This document shows positions 16,829-24,499 of a DNA stretch of 64,000 nt, in pieces. The position numbers and the translations under genes were made by a program. Within the stretch, counting starts at the first letter, position 1; each line of letters starts with the position of its first letter. The notes below the pieces were generated by a model that worked only from the letters and a program-made list of their open reading frames with translations, was not told where the DNA came from and did no database searches. Source of the stretch: MGBC120314 sp051877855 (GTDB lineage: Bacteria > Bacillota > Clostridia > Lachnospirales > Lachnospiraceae); assembly GCA_051877855.1 (NCBI GenBank), contig JBJEJH010000020.1:62001-126000 (forward strand), written 5' to 3'.

Positions 16829-19651
16829 ATGAGAGTTCACGAATATGCAAAATCAATAAATAAAGAAAGCAAAGATCTTTTGTCGATCTTAAAGGAAAAC
16901 GGCATTACAAAGACTGCTGCAAATTCCATTGAAGACAGTGATATCGATATTATTTCAAAAAAGTTAAAGATTGGTAAGTATGAGGAATCAAAGCAGGTAA
17001 AAACACCGGCTCCGGAAACAAAGGCACCGGTAAAGAAGGAAGAAAATGCCGGCGATGCAGATGCTAAGAAGAGTGATGCGCCGGTTCAGGAGCGTAAGAT
17101 TATTTCACAGATTATTAAGAATCCGGAAAATAACGGCTCAAGAAATGATGCACAGAGAAAACCGGTTTCTTCAGTATATAACCCACAGAATAGTGGAAAT
17201 AATAGAAATGATCGACCATACAACCGTGATAACAACGGACAGGGAAGAGGAGATCGCCCATTTAACCGTGACAACAACGTTGCAGGGAGAGGAGATCGCC
17301 CATTGAACCGTGACAATAATGGGCAGGGAAGAGGAGATCGCCCATTTAACCGTGATAACAATGTTGCAGGAAGAGGAGATCGCCCATTGAACCGCGACAA
17401 CAATGTTGCAGGAAGAGGAGATCGCCCATTTAACCGTGACAACAACGGACAGGGAAGAGGAGATCGCCCATTTAACCGCGATAACAATGTTGCAGGAAGA
17501 GGAGATCGCCCATTTAACCGTGACAACAACGGACAGGGAAGAGGGGATCGCCCATTTAACCGTGATAACAACGGACAGGGAAGAGGGGATCGCCCATTTA
17601 ACCGTGATAACAACGGAACAGGAAGAGGAGATCGTCCATTCAACAAGGATCAGGATAACAGAGATCGTAATAATAACCGTGACGGAAGAAGAGATTTTGG
17701 TCGCGGAAAATCAGATTCCTCTGCAGATTTTGTATTTGAAAGCAAGCCGGAGGCAAGAAAGCCTGAAAGCCGTCGCCCGGATAATAAGAATCAGCGTGAT
17801 TACAGCATGGATGAGAAGGAAAACCAGAAATTTGCAAATTCCCGTCCGGGTGCTTTTAACCGACCAAAGAAGGTGGAAGAAAAGCCGGAAGAGGATGGAA
17901 TTAAGACCATTGTTATCCCTGATACACTAACCATCAAGGATCTCGCAGATAAGATGAAGTTACAGCCGTCAGCATTGGTTAAGAAGCTGTTTATGCAGGG
18001 TAAGATTGTAACCATCAATCAGGATATTGATTTTGATACAGCAGAGGAAATTGCGTTAGAATATAATTGTCTTTGTGAACATGAGAAGAAGGTTGATGTC
18101 ATTGCGGAACTTCTCAAGGAAGAAGATGAGGATGAGGCAACATTAGTTAAGAGACCTCCGGTTGTCTGTGTAATGGGTCATGTTGATCATGGTAAGACAT
18201 CTCTTCTGGATGCGATTCGTTCCACCAATGTGACAGCAAGAGAGTCCGGTGGTATCACACAGCACATTGGTGCGTATACGGTTGAAATCAACGGAGAGCA
18301 GATTACATTCCTGGACACACCGGGTCATGAAGCATTTACGGCAATGCGTATGCGTGGTGCCAAGTCTACAGATATCGCGATCCTGGTTGTTGCGGCAGAT
18401 GATGGTGTAATGCCTCAGACGGTAGAGGCAATTAACCATGCCAAGGCTGCGGGAATTGAAATTATCGTTGCAATTAATAAGATTGATAAGCCGAATGCGA
18501 ATATTGAAAAGGTTAAGCAGGAACTTACGGAATATGAACTGATTCCTGAAGATTGGGGTGGAAGTACGATCTTTGCACCGGTTTCGGCCCATACTAAGGA
18601 GGGTATTGATAATCTCCTTGAAATGATTCTTCTGGTTGCAGAGATGCGTGAGTTAAAGGCAAATCCGAACCGTAAGGCCCGTGGTCTTGTTATCGAGGCA
18701 CAGCTTGACAAGGGAAGAGGTCCTGTAGCTACCGTTCTTGTTCAGAAGGGTGTTCTTCATGTAGGAGATAATGTAGCTGCCGGTTCCTGCCACGGTAAGA
18801 TTCGTGCCATGACCGATGATAAGGGTAACCGTGTTAAGGAAGCAGGTCCATCGACTCCTGTGGAAATTATCGGTCTTAATGACGTGCCGAATGCCGGTGA
18901 GATCATTATGGCAATGGATACGGAAAAAGAGGCTCGTACCTTCGCAGAAACTTTTATTCGTGAGGGAAGAGAAAAACTGCTTGATGATACGAAGGCAAAA
19001 TTATCGCTGGATGACCTCTTTAGTCAGATTCAGGCCGGTAATATCAAGGAACTTGGTATTATTGTCAAGGCGGATGTTCAGGGTTCTGTAGAAGCAGTTA
19101 AGCAGAGTCTTTTGAAGCTTTCCAACGAAGAAGTTGTGGTTAAGATTATCCATGGTGGTGTTGGTAACATTAATGAGTCCGATGTTATTCTTGCATCGGC
19201 ATCCAATGCGATTATCATTGGATTTAATGTTAAGCCGGATAATCAGGCAAGAACCATTGCAGAGCGTGAGAAGGTTGATCTTCGTTTATATAAGGTTATC
19301 TACAATGCGATTGAGGATGTTGAGACTGCCATGAAGGGTATGCTTGCTCCGAAGTATGAGGAGAAGGTTATCGGTCATCTGGTGGTTCGTCAGACATTTA
19401 AGGCTTCCGGCGTCGGCATGATTGCAGGTGCGTATGTATCGGATGGACATATCACAAGAGATTCCTCGGTAAGAATAACCCGTATGGGAGAACTTCTCTT
19501 TGAAGGATCTCTGGCATCACTTAAGCGATTTAAGGATGATGTGAAGGAAGTGAAGGAAGGATTTGAGTGTGGTCTTGTATTTGATGGCTTCCAGGGAGCT
19601 CAGGAAGACGATATGATCGAGGCATACACAATGGTCGAGATTCCTAGATAA
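16829..19651 (+). CDS. infB: Translation initiation factor IF-2
   Basis: The 940-residue GTPase brings fMet-tRNA to the 30S subunit. It has an IF2-N domain at 1-50 (VHEYAKSINKESKDLLSIL), a long basic disordered region (about 60-355) and a second IF2-N module (about 360-430). The G domain follows from about 445 with GHVDHGKTS, DTPGHEAFT and NKIDKP, and domains II to IV run to the end. The linker carries ten tandem 14-residue GRGDRPFN repeats, which is unusual. ATG 16829 is chosen over an upstream in-frame TTG at 16820 because the AAGGAGAG at 16812-16819 is spaced for it. Confidence 0.97.
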   Translation: MRVHEYAKSINKESKDLLSILKENGITKTAANSIEDSDIDIISKKLKIGKYEESKQVKTPAPETKAPVKKEENAGDADAKKSDAPVQERKIISQIIKNPENNGSRNDAQRKPVSSVYNPQNSGNNRNDRPYNRDNNGQGRGDRPFNRDNNVAGRGDRPLNRDNNGQGRGDRPFNRDNNVAGRGDRPLNRDNNVAGRGDRPFNRDNNGQGRGDRPFNRDNNVAGRGDRPFNRDNNGQGRGDRPFNRDNNGQGRGDRPFNRDNNGTGRGDRPFNKDQDNRDRNNNRDGRRDFGRGKSDSSADFVFESKPEARKPESRRPDNKNQRDYSMDEKENQKFANSRPGAFNRPKKVEEKPEEDGIKTIVIPDTLTIKDLADKMKLQPSALVKKLFMQGKIVTINQDIDFDTAEEIALEYNCLCEHEKKVDVIAELLKEEDEDEATLVKRPPVVCVMGHVDHGKTSLLDAIRSTNVTARESGGITQHIGAYTVEINGEQITFLDTPGHEAFTAMRMRGAKSTDIAILVVAADDGVMPQTVEAINHAKAAGIEIIVAINKIDKPNANIEKVKQELTEYELIPEDWGGSTIFAPVSAHTKEGIDNLLEMILLVAEMRELKANPNRKARGLVIEAQLDKGRGPVATVLVQKGVLHVGDNVAAGSCHGKIRAMTDDKGNRVKEAGPSTPVEIIGLNDVPNAGEIIMAMDTEKEARTFAETFIREGREKLLDDTKAKLSLDDLFSQIQAGNIKELGIIVKADVQGSVEAVKQSLLKLSNEEVVVKIIHGGVGNINESDVILASASNAIIIGFNVKPDNQARTIAEREKVDLRLYKVIYNAIEDVETAMKGMLAPKYEEKVIGHLVVRQTFKASGVGMIAGAYVSDGHITRDSSVRITRMGELLFEGSLASLKRFKDDVKEVKEGFECGLVFDGFQGAQEDDMIEAYTMVEIPR
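17236..17646 (+). repeat. Ten tandem 42-bp repeats in the IF-2 linker
   Basis: Units encode GRGDRPFN-RDNN followed by GQ, VA or GT, giving 14 residues each. Copies are nearly identical at DNA level, differing mainly in an alternating GQ or VA dipeptide and a few silent changes. The pattern suggests recent unequal recombination or slippage. The unit count is a multiple of three bases, so changes keep frame. Confidence 0.93.
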
Positions 19652-19668
19652 AAAGGATTGAGAATAGA

Positions 19669-20043
19669 ATGAGAAAGAATAGTATCAAGAACACCAGGAT
19701 TAATGGTGAAGTTTTAAAGGAATTAAGTAATATTATTCGTGGGGAAATCAAGGATCCGAGAATCCACCCAATGACTTCGGTTGTTGCGGTGGAGGTGGCT
19801 CCGGATTTAAAAACCTGCAAGGCTTATATCAGTGTGTTGGGTGATGAGGAAGCTCAAAAGGATACGATTAAGGGACTTCGCAGTGCGGAGGGCTATATTC
19901 GTACAAAGCTTGCGAAAACAATTAATTTGCGCAATACACCGGAAATTACTTTTGTGTTGGATCAGTCCATTGAGTATGGTGTGCATATGTCTCATTTGAT
20001 TGATCAGGTTGTAGGAACGGATAAGAGTGATGAAGAAGTTTGA
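19669..20043 (+). CDS. rbfA: 30S ribosome-binding factor RbfA
   Basis: The 124-residue KH-fold factor binds the immature 30S subunit near helix 1 of 16S rRNA and helps late maturation and cold growth. Recognised from LKELSNIIRGEIKDPRI, MTSVVAVEVAPDLKTCKAYIS and the C-terminal ITFVLDQSIEYGVHMSHLID. Length is typical. It starts 17 bases after infB and overlaps the start of nrnA by 17 bases. Confidence 0.95.
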   Translation: MRKNSIKNTRINGEVLKELSNIIRGEIKDPRIHPMTSVVAVEVAPDLKTCKAYISVLGDEEAQKDTIKGLRSAEGYIRTKLAKTINLRNTPEITFVLDQSIEYGVHMSHLIDQVVGTDKSDEEV

Positions 20044-21007
20044 TGAAATATTAGATGGCATCCGCAATGTTGCGGTTACGGGACATGTCAGACCGGATGG
20101 AGATTGCATTGGATCGACTCTGGGATTTTATAATTATCTTAGAACCAATTATCCGCAGATAGAGGTGGATGTGTTCCTGGAAAAACCGGGAAATGAATTC
20201 TCATATCTTGCCAATATTGATGTGGTAAAGACGGATATGGAGCAGGCGAAGGAAATGTATGATCTTTTGGTAGTGTTCGACTGTGGTGATGAGAATCGTT
20301 TTGAACCATTTAAGGAATTGTTGAAGCGAAACCGCCACAGTATCTGCGTGGATCATCATATGAATAATTCCGGTTTTGCTGATGAAAGCTATATCGTAGA
20401 GGATTTGAGTTCTACCTGTGAGCTTCTCTATACTTATCTTGAAGATGAGAAGATCACGAAGGAGACTGCGGAATGTCTATATACAGGGATCATCTGTGAT
20501 ACAGGGATATTTCGGTATCAGGCCACCACGGCAGAAACGATGTGTATAGCCGGTAAGCTCATGGAAAAGGGTATTAATCATACAAAAATTATTGATGATG
20601 GTTTCTTTATGAAGACCTATCATCAGAACCAGATTACAGGGCGTGCGCTCTTAGAGAGTGTGATGTTCTATGGTGGAAAATGTATCTACAGCTATGTCAG
20701 TCAGAAAACGATGAAGTTTTATGAATTGGACGGAAAGCAGATGGGTGGTGTCATTGACCAGCTTCGTAACACAGAAGGTGTAGAAGTAGCGATTTTCCTC
20801 TATGAAACCTCGGAGGGCGAATTTAAGGTTAGCATGCGTTCAAAGGAATATATTGATGTGAGTAAGGTCTGCCGATTTTTTGGCGGCGGAGGGCATGTCC
20901 GTGCATCCGGATGCACCATGCGAGGTACAGTGCATGATATTATTAATAATATTGGTGCACAGTTAGAATTACAATTTAAGGAATATGGAGTTTCTGAGTT
21001 TGTATAA
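20027..21007 (+). CDS. nrnA: DHH/DHHA1 phosphoesterase NrnA (oligoribonuclease / pAp phosphatase)
   Basis: The 326-residue DHH-family enzyme degrades very short RNAs and dephosphorylates pAp in its studied relatives. Metal-binding motifs are visible: GHVRPDGDCIGS near 18, VVFDCGDENR near 80, and VDHHMNN near 108. The C-terminal DHHA1 domain shows GGGGHVRASGC near 285. The start codon is ATGATG inside rbfA. Its position between rbfA and truB is the usual Firmicute arrangement. Confidence 0.94.
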   Translation: MMKKFDEILDGIRNVAVTGHVRPDGDCIGSTLGFYNYLRTNYPQIEVDVFLEKPGNEFSYLANIDVVKTDMEQAKEMYDLLVVFDCGDENRFEPFKELLKRNRHSICVDHHMNNSGFADESYIVEDLSSTCELLYTYLEDEKITKETAECLYTGIICDTGIFRYQATTAETMCIAGKLMEKGINHTKIIDDGFFMKTYHQNQITGRALLESVMFYGGKCIYSYVSQKTMKFYELDGKQMGGVIDQLRNTEGVEVAIFLYETSEGEFKVSMRSKEYIDVSKVCRFFGGGGHVRASGCTMRGTVHDIINNIGAQLELQFKEYGVSEFV

Positions 21008-21884
21008 CGGAATTATAAATATTTATAAGGAGCGGGGCTATACGTCACATGATGTTGTGGCGAAGCTCCGTGGTATTTTAAAACAGAAAAAGATTGGTCA
21101 TACAGGGACATTGGATCCTGAGGCGGAGGGGGTTCTTCCGGTGTGCCTTGGCAGAGCTACGAAGCTATGTGACATGTTGACAGATAAAGATAAGATTTAC
21201 GAGGCAGATCTTTTGCTGGGTATCGAGACGGATACCCAGGATATGACGGGTACGGTACTAAATCGAGGCGAGGTTACAGCTACACCGGGAGAAGTTGAAA
21301 AGGTTATACATTCCTTTATCGGAGGCTATGATCAGATTCCGCCGATGTATTCTGCAATCCAGATCAATGGGCAGAGACTCTATGATCTGGCCCGTCAGGG
21401 GAAGGTTGTAGAACGAAAACCGAGGAAAGTAAATATTTATGATATTGAAATCAGTGAGATGAAATTACCTTTCGTAACCATTAAGGTATTCTGTTCGAAA
21501 GGTACTTATATTCGTACACTTTGCCACGATATCGGGGAAAAATTAGGATGTCATGGTTGCATGAGTTCTCTGACAAGACTTAAGGTAAGCGGTTTTGACA
21601 TTTCACATAGTATCACCTTAGGAAAGGTGCAAGAGTATGTGAAAGAAGGACGTATTGACCAGTTCATTACACCGATCGATCAAATGTTTGCGTATCTGCC
21701 GGCGTTTTTTGATGACGGAAGCAGTGAAAAATTGCTGAACAACGGAAATGAATTCTATGCCAATGGTAAAGTCATTCATGGCGATGTCCGGGTATATCGT
21801 AAAGATGGTGTCTTCGTAGGAATATACCACTATGATTCTACAAAAGATAAATATACTCCCAATAAGATTTTTTTGGAGTCTTAA
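21000..21884 (+). CDS. truB: tRNA pseudouridine(55) synthase TruB
   Basis: The 294-residue enzyme makes pseudouridine 55 in the T loop of tRNA. Catalytic Asp lies in HTGTLDPEAEGVLPV near residue 38; the tRNA-binding SKGTYIRTLCHDIGEKLG region is near 160, and a PUA-like tail ends the protein. I place the start at TTG 21000, with GGAG at 20987-20990 nine bases ahead, because homologues begin close to xNGIINIYKERGYTS. An in-frame ATG at 20985 would add five residues but has poor RBS spacing. It overlaps nrnA by 8 bases. Confidence 0.94.
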   Translation: MYNGIINIYKERGYTSHDVVAKLRGILKQKKIGHTGTLDPEAEGVLPVCLGRATKLCDMLTDKDKIYEADLLLGIETDTQDMTGTVLNRGEVTATPGEVEKVIHSFIGGYDQIPPMYSAIQINGQRLYDLARQGKVVERKPRKVNIYDIEISEMKLPFVTIKVFCSKGTYIRTLCHDIGEKLGCHGCMSSLTRLKVSGFDISHSITLGKVQEYVKEGRIDQFITPIDQMFAYLPAFFDDGSSEKLLNNGNEFYANGKVIHGDVRVYRKDGVFVGIYHYDSTKDKYTPNKIFLES

Positions 21885-21925
21885 GAATTGGATAAAACAT
21901 ATTTGCTTGAGTTAAAAGGACGATT

Positions 21926-22828
21926 ATGAAATATATTAATGATTTGACCTATCAATGCAATGAGAACAGCATAATTCTCATGGGAAAATTTGATGGGGTA
22001 CACCGGGGACATCAGCTGTTGATTGAGAAGGCGAGAGAGGCTTCAAAGAGACTGCATTGTCCTTGTGTTGCAATTACCTTCTCAGATTTGGTTGTAAAAC
22101 AGTCTGCGATTACAACAGACGATGAGAAAAAGTATTTAATAGAATGCTATGGAATTGATTATTTGATTTCATATCCTTTTCGGGAAATCTGTAATCTATC
22201 GGCAAAAGAATTTGTTCAGGACATTTTGGTTAAAAAGCTCAAAGCTGCCTGCGTCATAGCCGGAAGTGATTGTGGATTTGGTAAGAATCGGTCTGCAAAT
22301 GCCAAAGATTTAGTAGAATTTGGGAAACAATATGGTTTTGAAACGATAATTCTCGATAAAATATTCTATGATGACGAGGAGATTAGTTCAAGTACGATTC
22401 GAAATATGTTGCTGGACGGAAGAATTTCAATGGCAAATGAATTACTAGGGCATCCTTTTGGGTATTGTGGCGAGGTTGTTGAAGGAAGAAAACTTGGAAG
22501 AAATCTTGGTTTTCCGACCATCAACATCAATATTGATTCGGGCAAAGTTCTTGTTCCAAAGGGTGTTTATCATGCACGAGTCAATATTGACGGGACGTTG
22601 TATGAAGGAATATGCAATATAGGAAGCAGGCCTACGGTTTCAAAGGATGGATCAATCAAATTGGAAATGCATATTTTTGATTATGACGGAAATCTATATG
22701 GACGAAATCTCTGTGTTCAAATGATGGATTTTATTCGTCCCGAAATGGAATTTGATACGGTGGAGAAGCTGAAAGAGCAGATTCGTAAGGACTGCTGTAC
22801 ATTACAAAACAGATTACATCAGGTTTAG
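21926..22828 (+). CDS. ribF: Bifunctional riboflavin kinase/FAD synthetase
   Basis: The 300-residue enzyme makes FMN and then FAD. The N-terminal nucleotidyltransferase domain has GKFDGVHRGHQLL near 20 and SSSTIRNMLLDG near 153; the C-terminal riboflavin kinase domain has GRNLGFPTININ near 190 and GICNIGSRPTV near 230. The synthesis order is standard: truB-ribF-rpsO. Here an extra acyltransferase gene separates ribF from rpsO. RBS AAAAGGA is ten bases before the ATG. Confidence 0.95.
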   Translation: MKYINDLTYQCNENSIILMGKFDGVHRGHQLLIEKAREASKRLHCPCVAITFSDLVVKQSAITTDDEKKYLIECYGIDYLISYPFREICNLSAKEFVQDILVKKLKAACVIAGSDCGFGKNRSANAKDLVEFGKQYGFETIILDKIFYDDEEISSSTIRNMLLDGRISMANELLGHPFGYCGEVVEGRKLGRNLGFPTININIDSGKVLVPKGVYHARVNIDGTLYEGICNIGSRPTVSKDGSIKLEMHIFDYDGNLYGRNLCVQMMDFIRPEMEFDTVEKLKEQIRKDCCTLQNRLHQV

Positions 22829-22855
22829 GAGAGATACTGGGGAGGAGAAAAGAAA

Positions 22856-23941
22856 ATGATTCAAAATGAAAAGGAGTTTTGTGCCAGTTTTACACTGAGA
22901 ATGTCTAATATCATAAAAGGTGTTGCAATCATTTTTATGTTAATTCATCATTTTTTTTCATTTCCGGAATGGTATGTTGATGGACTTGATTATTCAAATG
23001 TGTTGATTTTGGGTCATGATTTACCCTTTTGGTGTAGAGATTCATTTAAAGTATGCGTTTCTTTATTTGCTTTTTTGACCGGATATTCTTATTGGTATGT
23101 AAAGAATAAAAACTATAACTATTCAATGAACAAAATTGCTAAATTCTTAGCAAATTATTGGTTAATTTTATTTGGGATTTTTTTACCGGTTTCATGTTTT
23201 TTGGGATATTATCGACCAAGTGTTAAGAGTTTGGTGCTCAATGCATTTGCATTGAGTAATATAGATCGACTTATTGAATTTGCCTGGTATGTTGTATTTT
23301 ATTGTCTCGTAATGCTTGTTTTACCTCTTTTTATACGTATTTTATCCGGAAAAACAATGCTGGATTTGGTTATGACTTTAGCTTTATGTAAGACTTTTTC
23401 GGGTCTTTTACAATATATACTCCCATATTATTCAGGGATTATCGTTGGAAATTTAAGTGAATTTGTTTTTTGGTTTCCGTGTGTCGTTATTGGATATATT
23501 ATGGCAAGAGATGGTTTGTTTGAATGGATGTATCAAAGGTTTTACACGGGTAGCATTTTTCAATCTATTTTTATTATTTTTTTCGTTTTAAATTGTAGAA
23601 GAGTGTACAATGTATTTTTGGGAATGAACTTAGATTTAATTTATACGCCGATTATTGTTTTTTCATTGTTAAATTTATTTAATGAAAAAAGGGTCGTATT
23701 TATGAATAGAATTCTGGAATTTATAGGCAAGCATTCTTTGAATATTTGGTTTCTTCATGCATTGTTTTTTAGTAATAACACAAAAGTATTACAGAAGTAT
23801 GCGTATTTGCCTAAACAACCCGTACTAGTTATTGTATGGTCACTAATTTTGTGTATACTGGTGTCGATAATGATTCAATACATTATGAAATATATTAACA
23901 AATTGATAGATAATATTTTTTACAATTTGCATTGCATATGA
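22856..23941 (+). CDS. Acyltransferase 3 family membrane protein
   Basis: The 361-residue polytopic protein has about ten hydrophobic segments. The family-3 acyltransferase pattern is visible: MSNIIKGVAIIFMLIHHFF at residues 16-34 with the catalytic-type His pair, then FLTGYSYWY near 76 and GKHSLNIWFLHALFF near 288. Relatives O-acetylate wall or capsule sugars; the substrate here cannot be told. Base composition is clearly more AT-rich than in the flanking genes, with many T-rich codons, and it interrupts the normal ribF-rpsO order, so it may have been acquired. GGAGGAG supplies the RBS. Confidence 0.8.
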   Translation: MIQNEKEFCASFTLRMSNIIKGVAIIFMLIHHFFSFPEWYVDGLDYSNVLILGHDLPFWCRDSFKVCVSLFAFLTGYSYWYVKNKNYNYSMNKIAKFLANYWLILFGIFLPVSCFLGYYRPSVKSLVLNAFALSNIDRLIEFAWYVVFYCLVMLVLPLFIRILSGKTMLDLVMTLALCKTFSGLLQYILPYYSGIIVGNLSEFVFWFPCVVIGYIMARDGLFEWMYQRFYTGSIFQSIFIIFFVLNCRRVYNVFLGMNLDLIYTPIIVFSLLNLFNEKRVVFMNRILEFIGKHSLNIWFLHALFFSNNTKVLQKYAYLPKQPVLVIVWSLILCILVSIMIQYIMKYINKLIDNIFYNLHCI

Positions 23942-23957
23942 TAATATGAAAAATAGC

Positions 23958-23986
23958 TTGCAAATACGAGAGTATTGTGTTATTAT
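23958..23986 (+). promoter_or_regulatory. Promoter of rpsO
   Basis: TTGCAA at 23958-23963 and TATTAT at 23981-23986, with a 17-base spacer. Transcription would start near 23993 and give a leader of about 90 bases before rpsO. Confidence 0.75.
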
Positions 23987-23992
23987 TTCTAA

Positions 23993-24084
23993 GTGTGAGT
24001 TTAATCACTATGCCCCGGCTCAGTCTGTGGACACTCCGACCAGGACTTGGTTTTGGGCGAATATAATTTAAGGAGGAATTTGAA
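23993..24084 (+). promoter_or_regulatory. Structured rpsO leader, probable S15 autoregulatory site
   Basis: The leader can fold into a three-way junction. The closing stem is GCCC (24012-24015) with GGGC (24055-24058). Inside it are an arm CGG/CCG (24016-24018, 24036-24038) capped by GTC/GAC, and a second arm ACCA/TGGT (24039-24042, 24048-24051). A small hairpin precedes it. S15 of several bacteria represses its own synthesis by binding a junction in its mRNA that resembles the 16S site. The fold is mine, done by hand; the regulatory role is inferred from gene identity. Confidence 0.55.
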
Positions 24085-24351
24085 ATGATTTCAAAGGAAA
24101 AGAAGGCAGAAATTATTGCTGCGTATGGAAGAAAGCCTGGCGACACAGGATCACCGGAAGTACAGGTTGCTCTTTTAACAGAGAGAATCAACGAGTTGAC
24201 AGAACACTTAAAGGTTAATCAGAAGGATCACCACTCAAGAAGAGGTCTTCTTCAGATGGTAGGTCAGAGAAGAGGTATGTTAGAGTACCTTAAGAAGAAC
24301 GATATCGAAGCATATCGTAATCTGATTGAGCGTTTAGGTCTTAGAAAGTAA
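24085..24351 (+). CDS. rpsO: 30S ribosomal protein S15
   Basis: The 88-residue primary binder of 16S rRNA in the central domain is recognised throughout, for example GDTGSPEVQVALLTERINELTEH-type start and LGLRK end (GDTGSPEVQVALL near 21, HSRRGLLQMVGQRR near 51). Length is standard. AGGAGGAAT precedes the ATG. It has its own promoter, leader and terminator, so it is an independent unit. Confidence 0.98.
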   Translation: MISKEKKAEIIAAYGRKPGDTGSPEVQVALLTERINELTEHLKVNQKDHHSRRGLLQMVGQRRGMLEYLKKNDIEAYRNLIERLGLRK

Positions 24352-24359
24352 TGAATTTG

Positions 24360-24383
24360 GGGCGGGGTTTTCCGCCCTTTTTT
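24360..24383 (+). terminator. Terminator after rpsO
   Basis: GGGCGG at 24360-24365 pairs with CCGCCC at 24372-24377, loop GGTTTT, then six T. A strong GC-rich intrinsic terminator eight bases after the stop. Confidence 0.9.
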
Positions 24384-24407
24384 CATATATTGGGCAGGAG
24401 TTACTAA

Positions 24408-24458
24408 CCGAGACTACTGAAAAGCACATAAGGATTGTGTGTTTTTTAGTTGTTTCGG
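24408..24458 (+). promoter_or_regulatory. Long hairpin in the pnp leader
   Basis: Bases 24408-24431 pair with 24435-24458 around a three-base GGA loop: 23 of 24 positions pair (including G-U), with one T-T mismatch. It is located 42 bases before the pnp start. In Escherichia coli a long leader stem is cut by RNase III and then used by PNPase to shut down its own mRNA; this hairpin has the right position and shape for such control, but that is inference. It is not followed by a T run, so it is not a plain terminator. Confidence 0.75.
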
Positions 24459-24499
24459 GCTCCGGGTCCACAAGTTAAGAAAGGTAAAGGAGTATTAGC

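Noticed and set aside
17086..17646. Minus-strand repetitive frame (NGRSPLP units) opposite infB
   Set aside because: It mirrors the IF-2 repeats exactly, and the plus strand is a certain gene.
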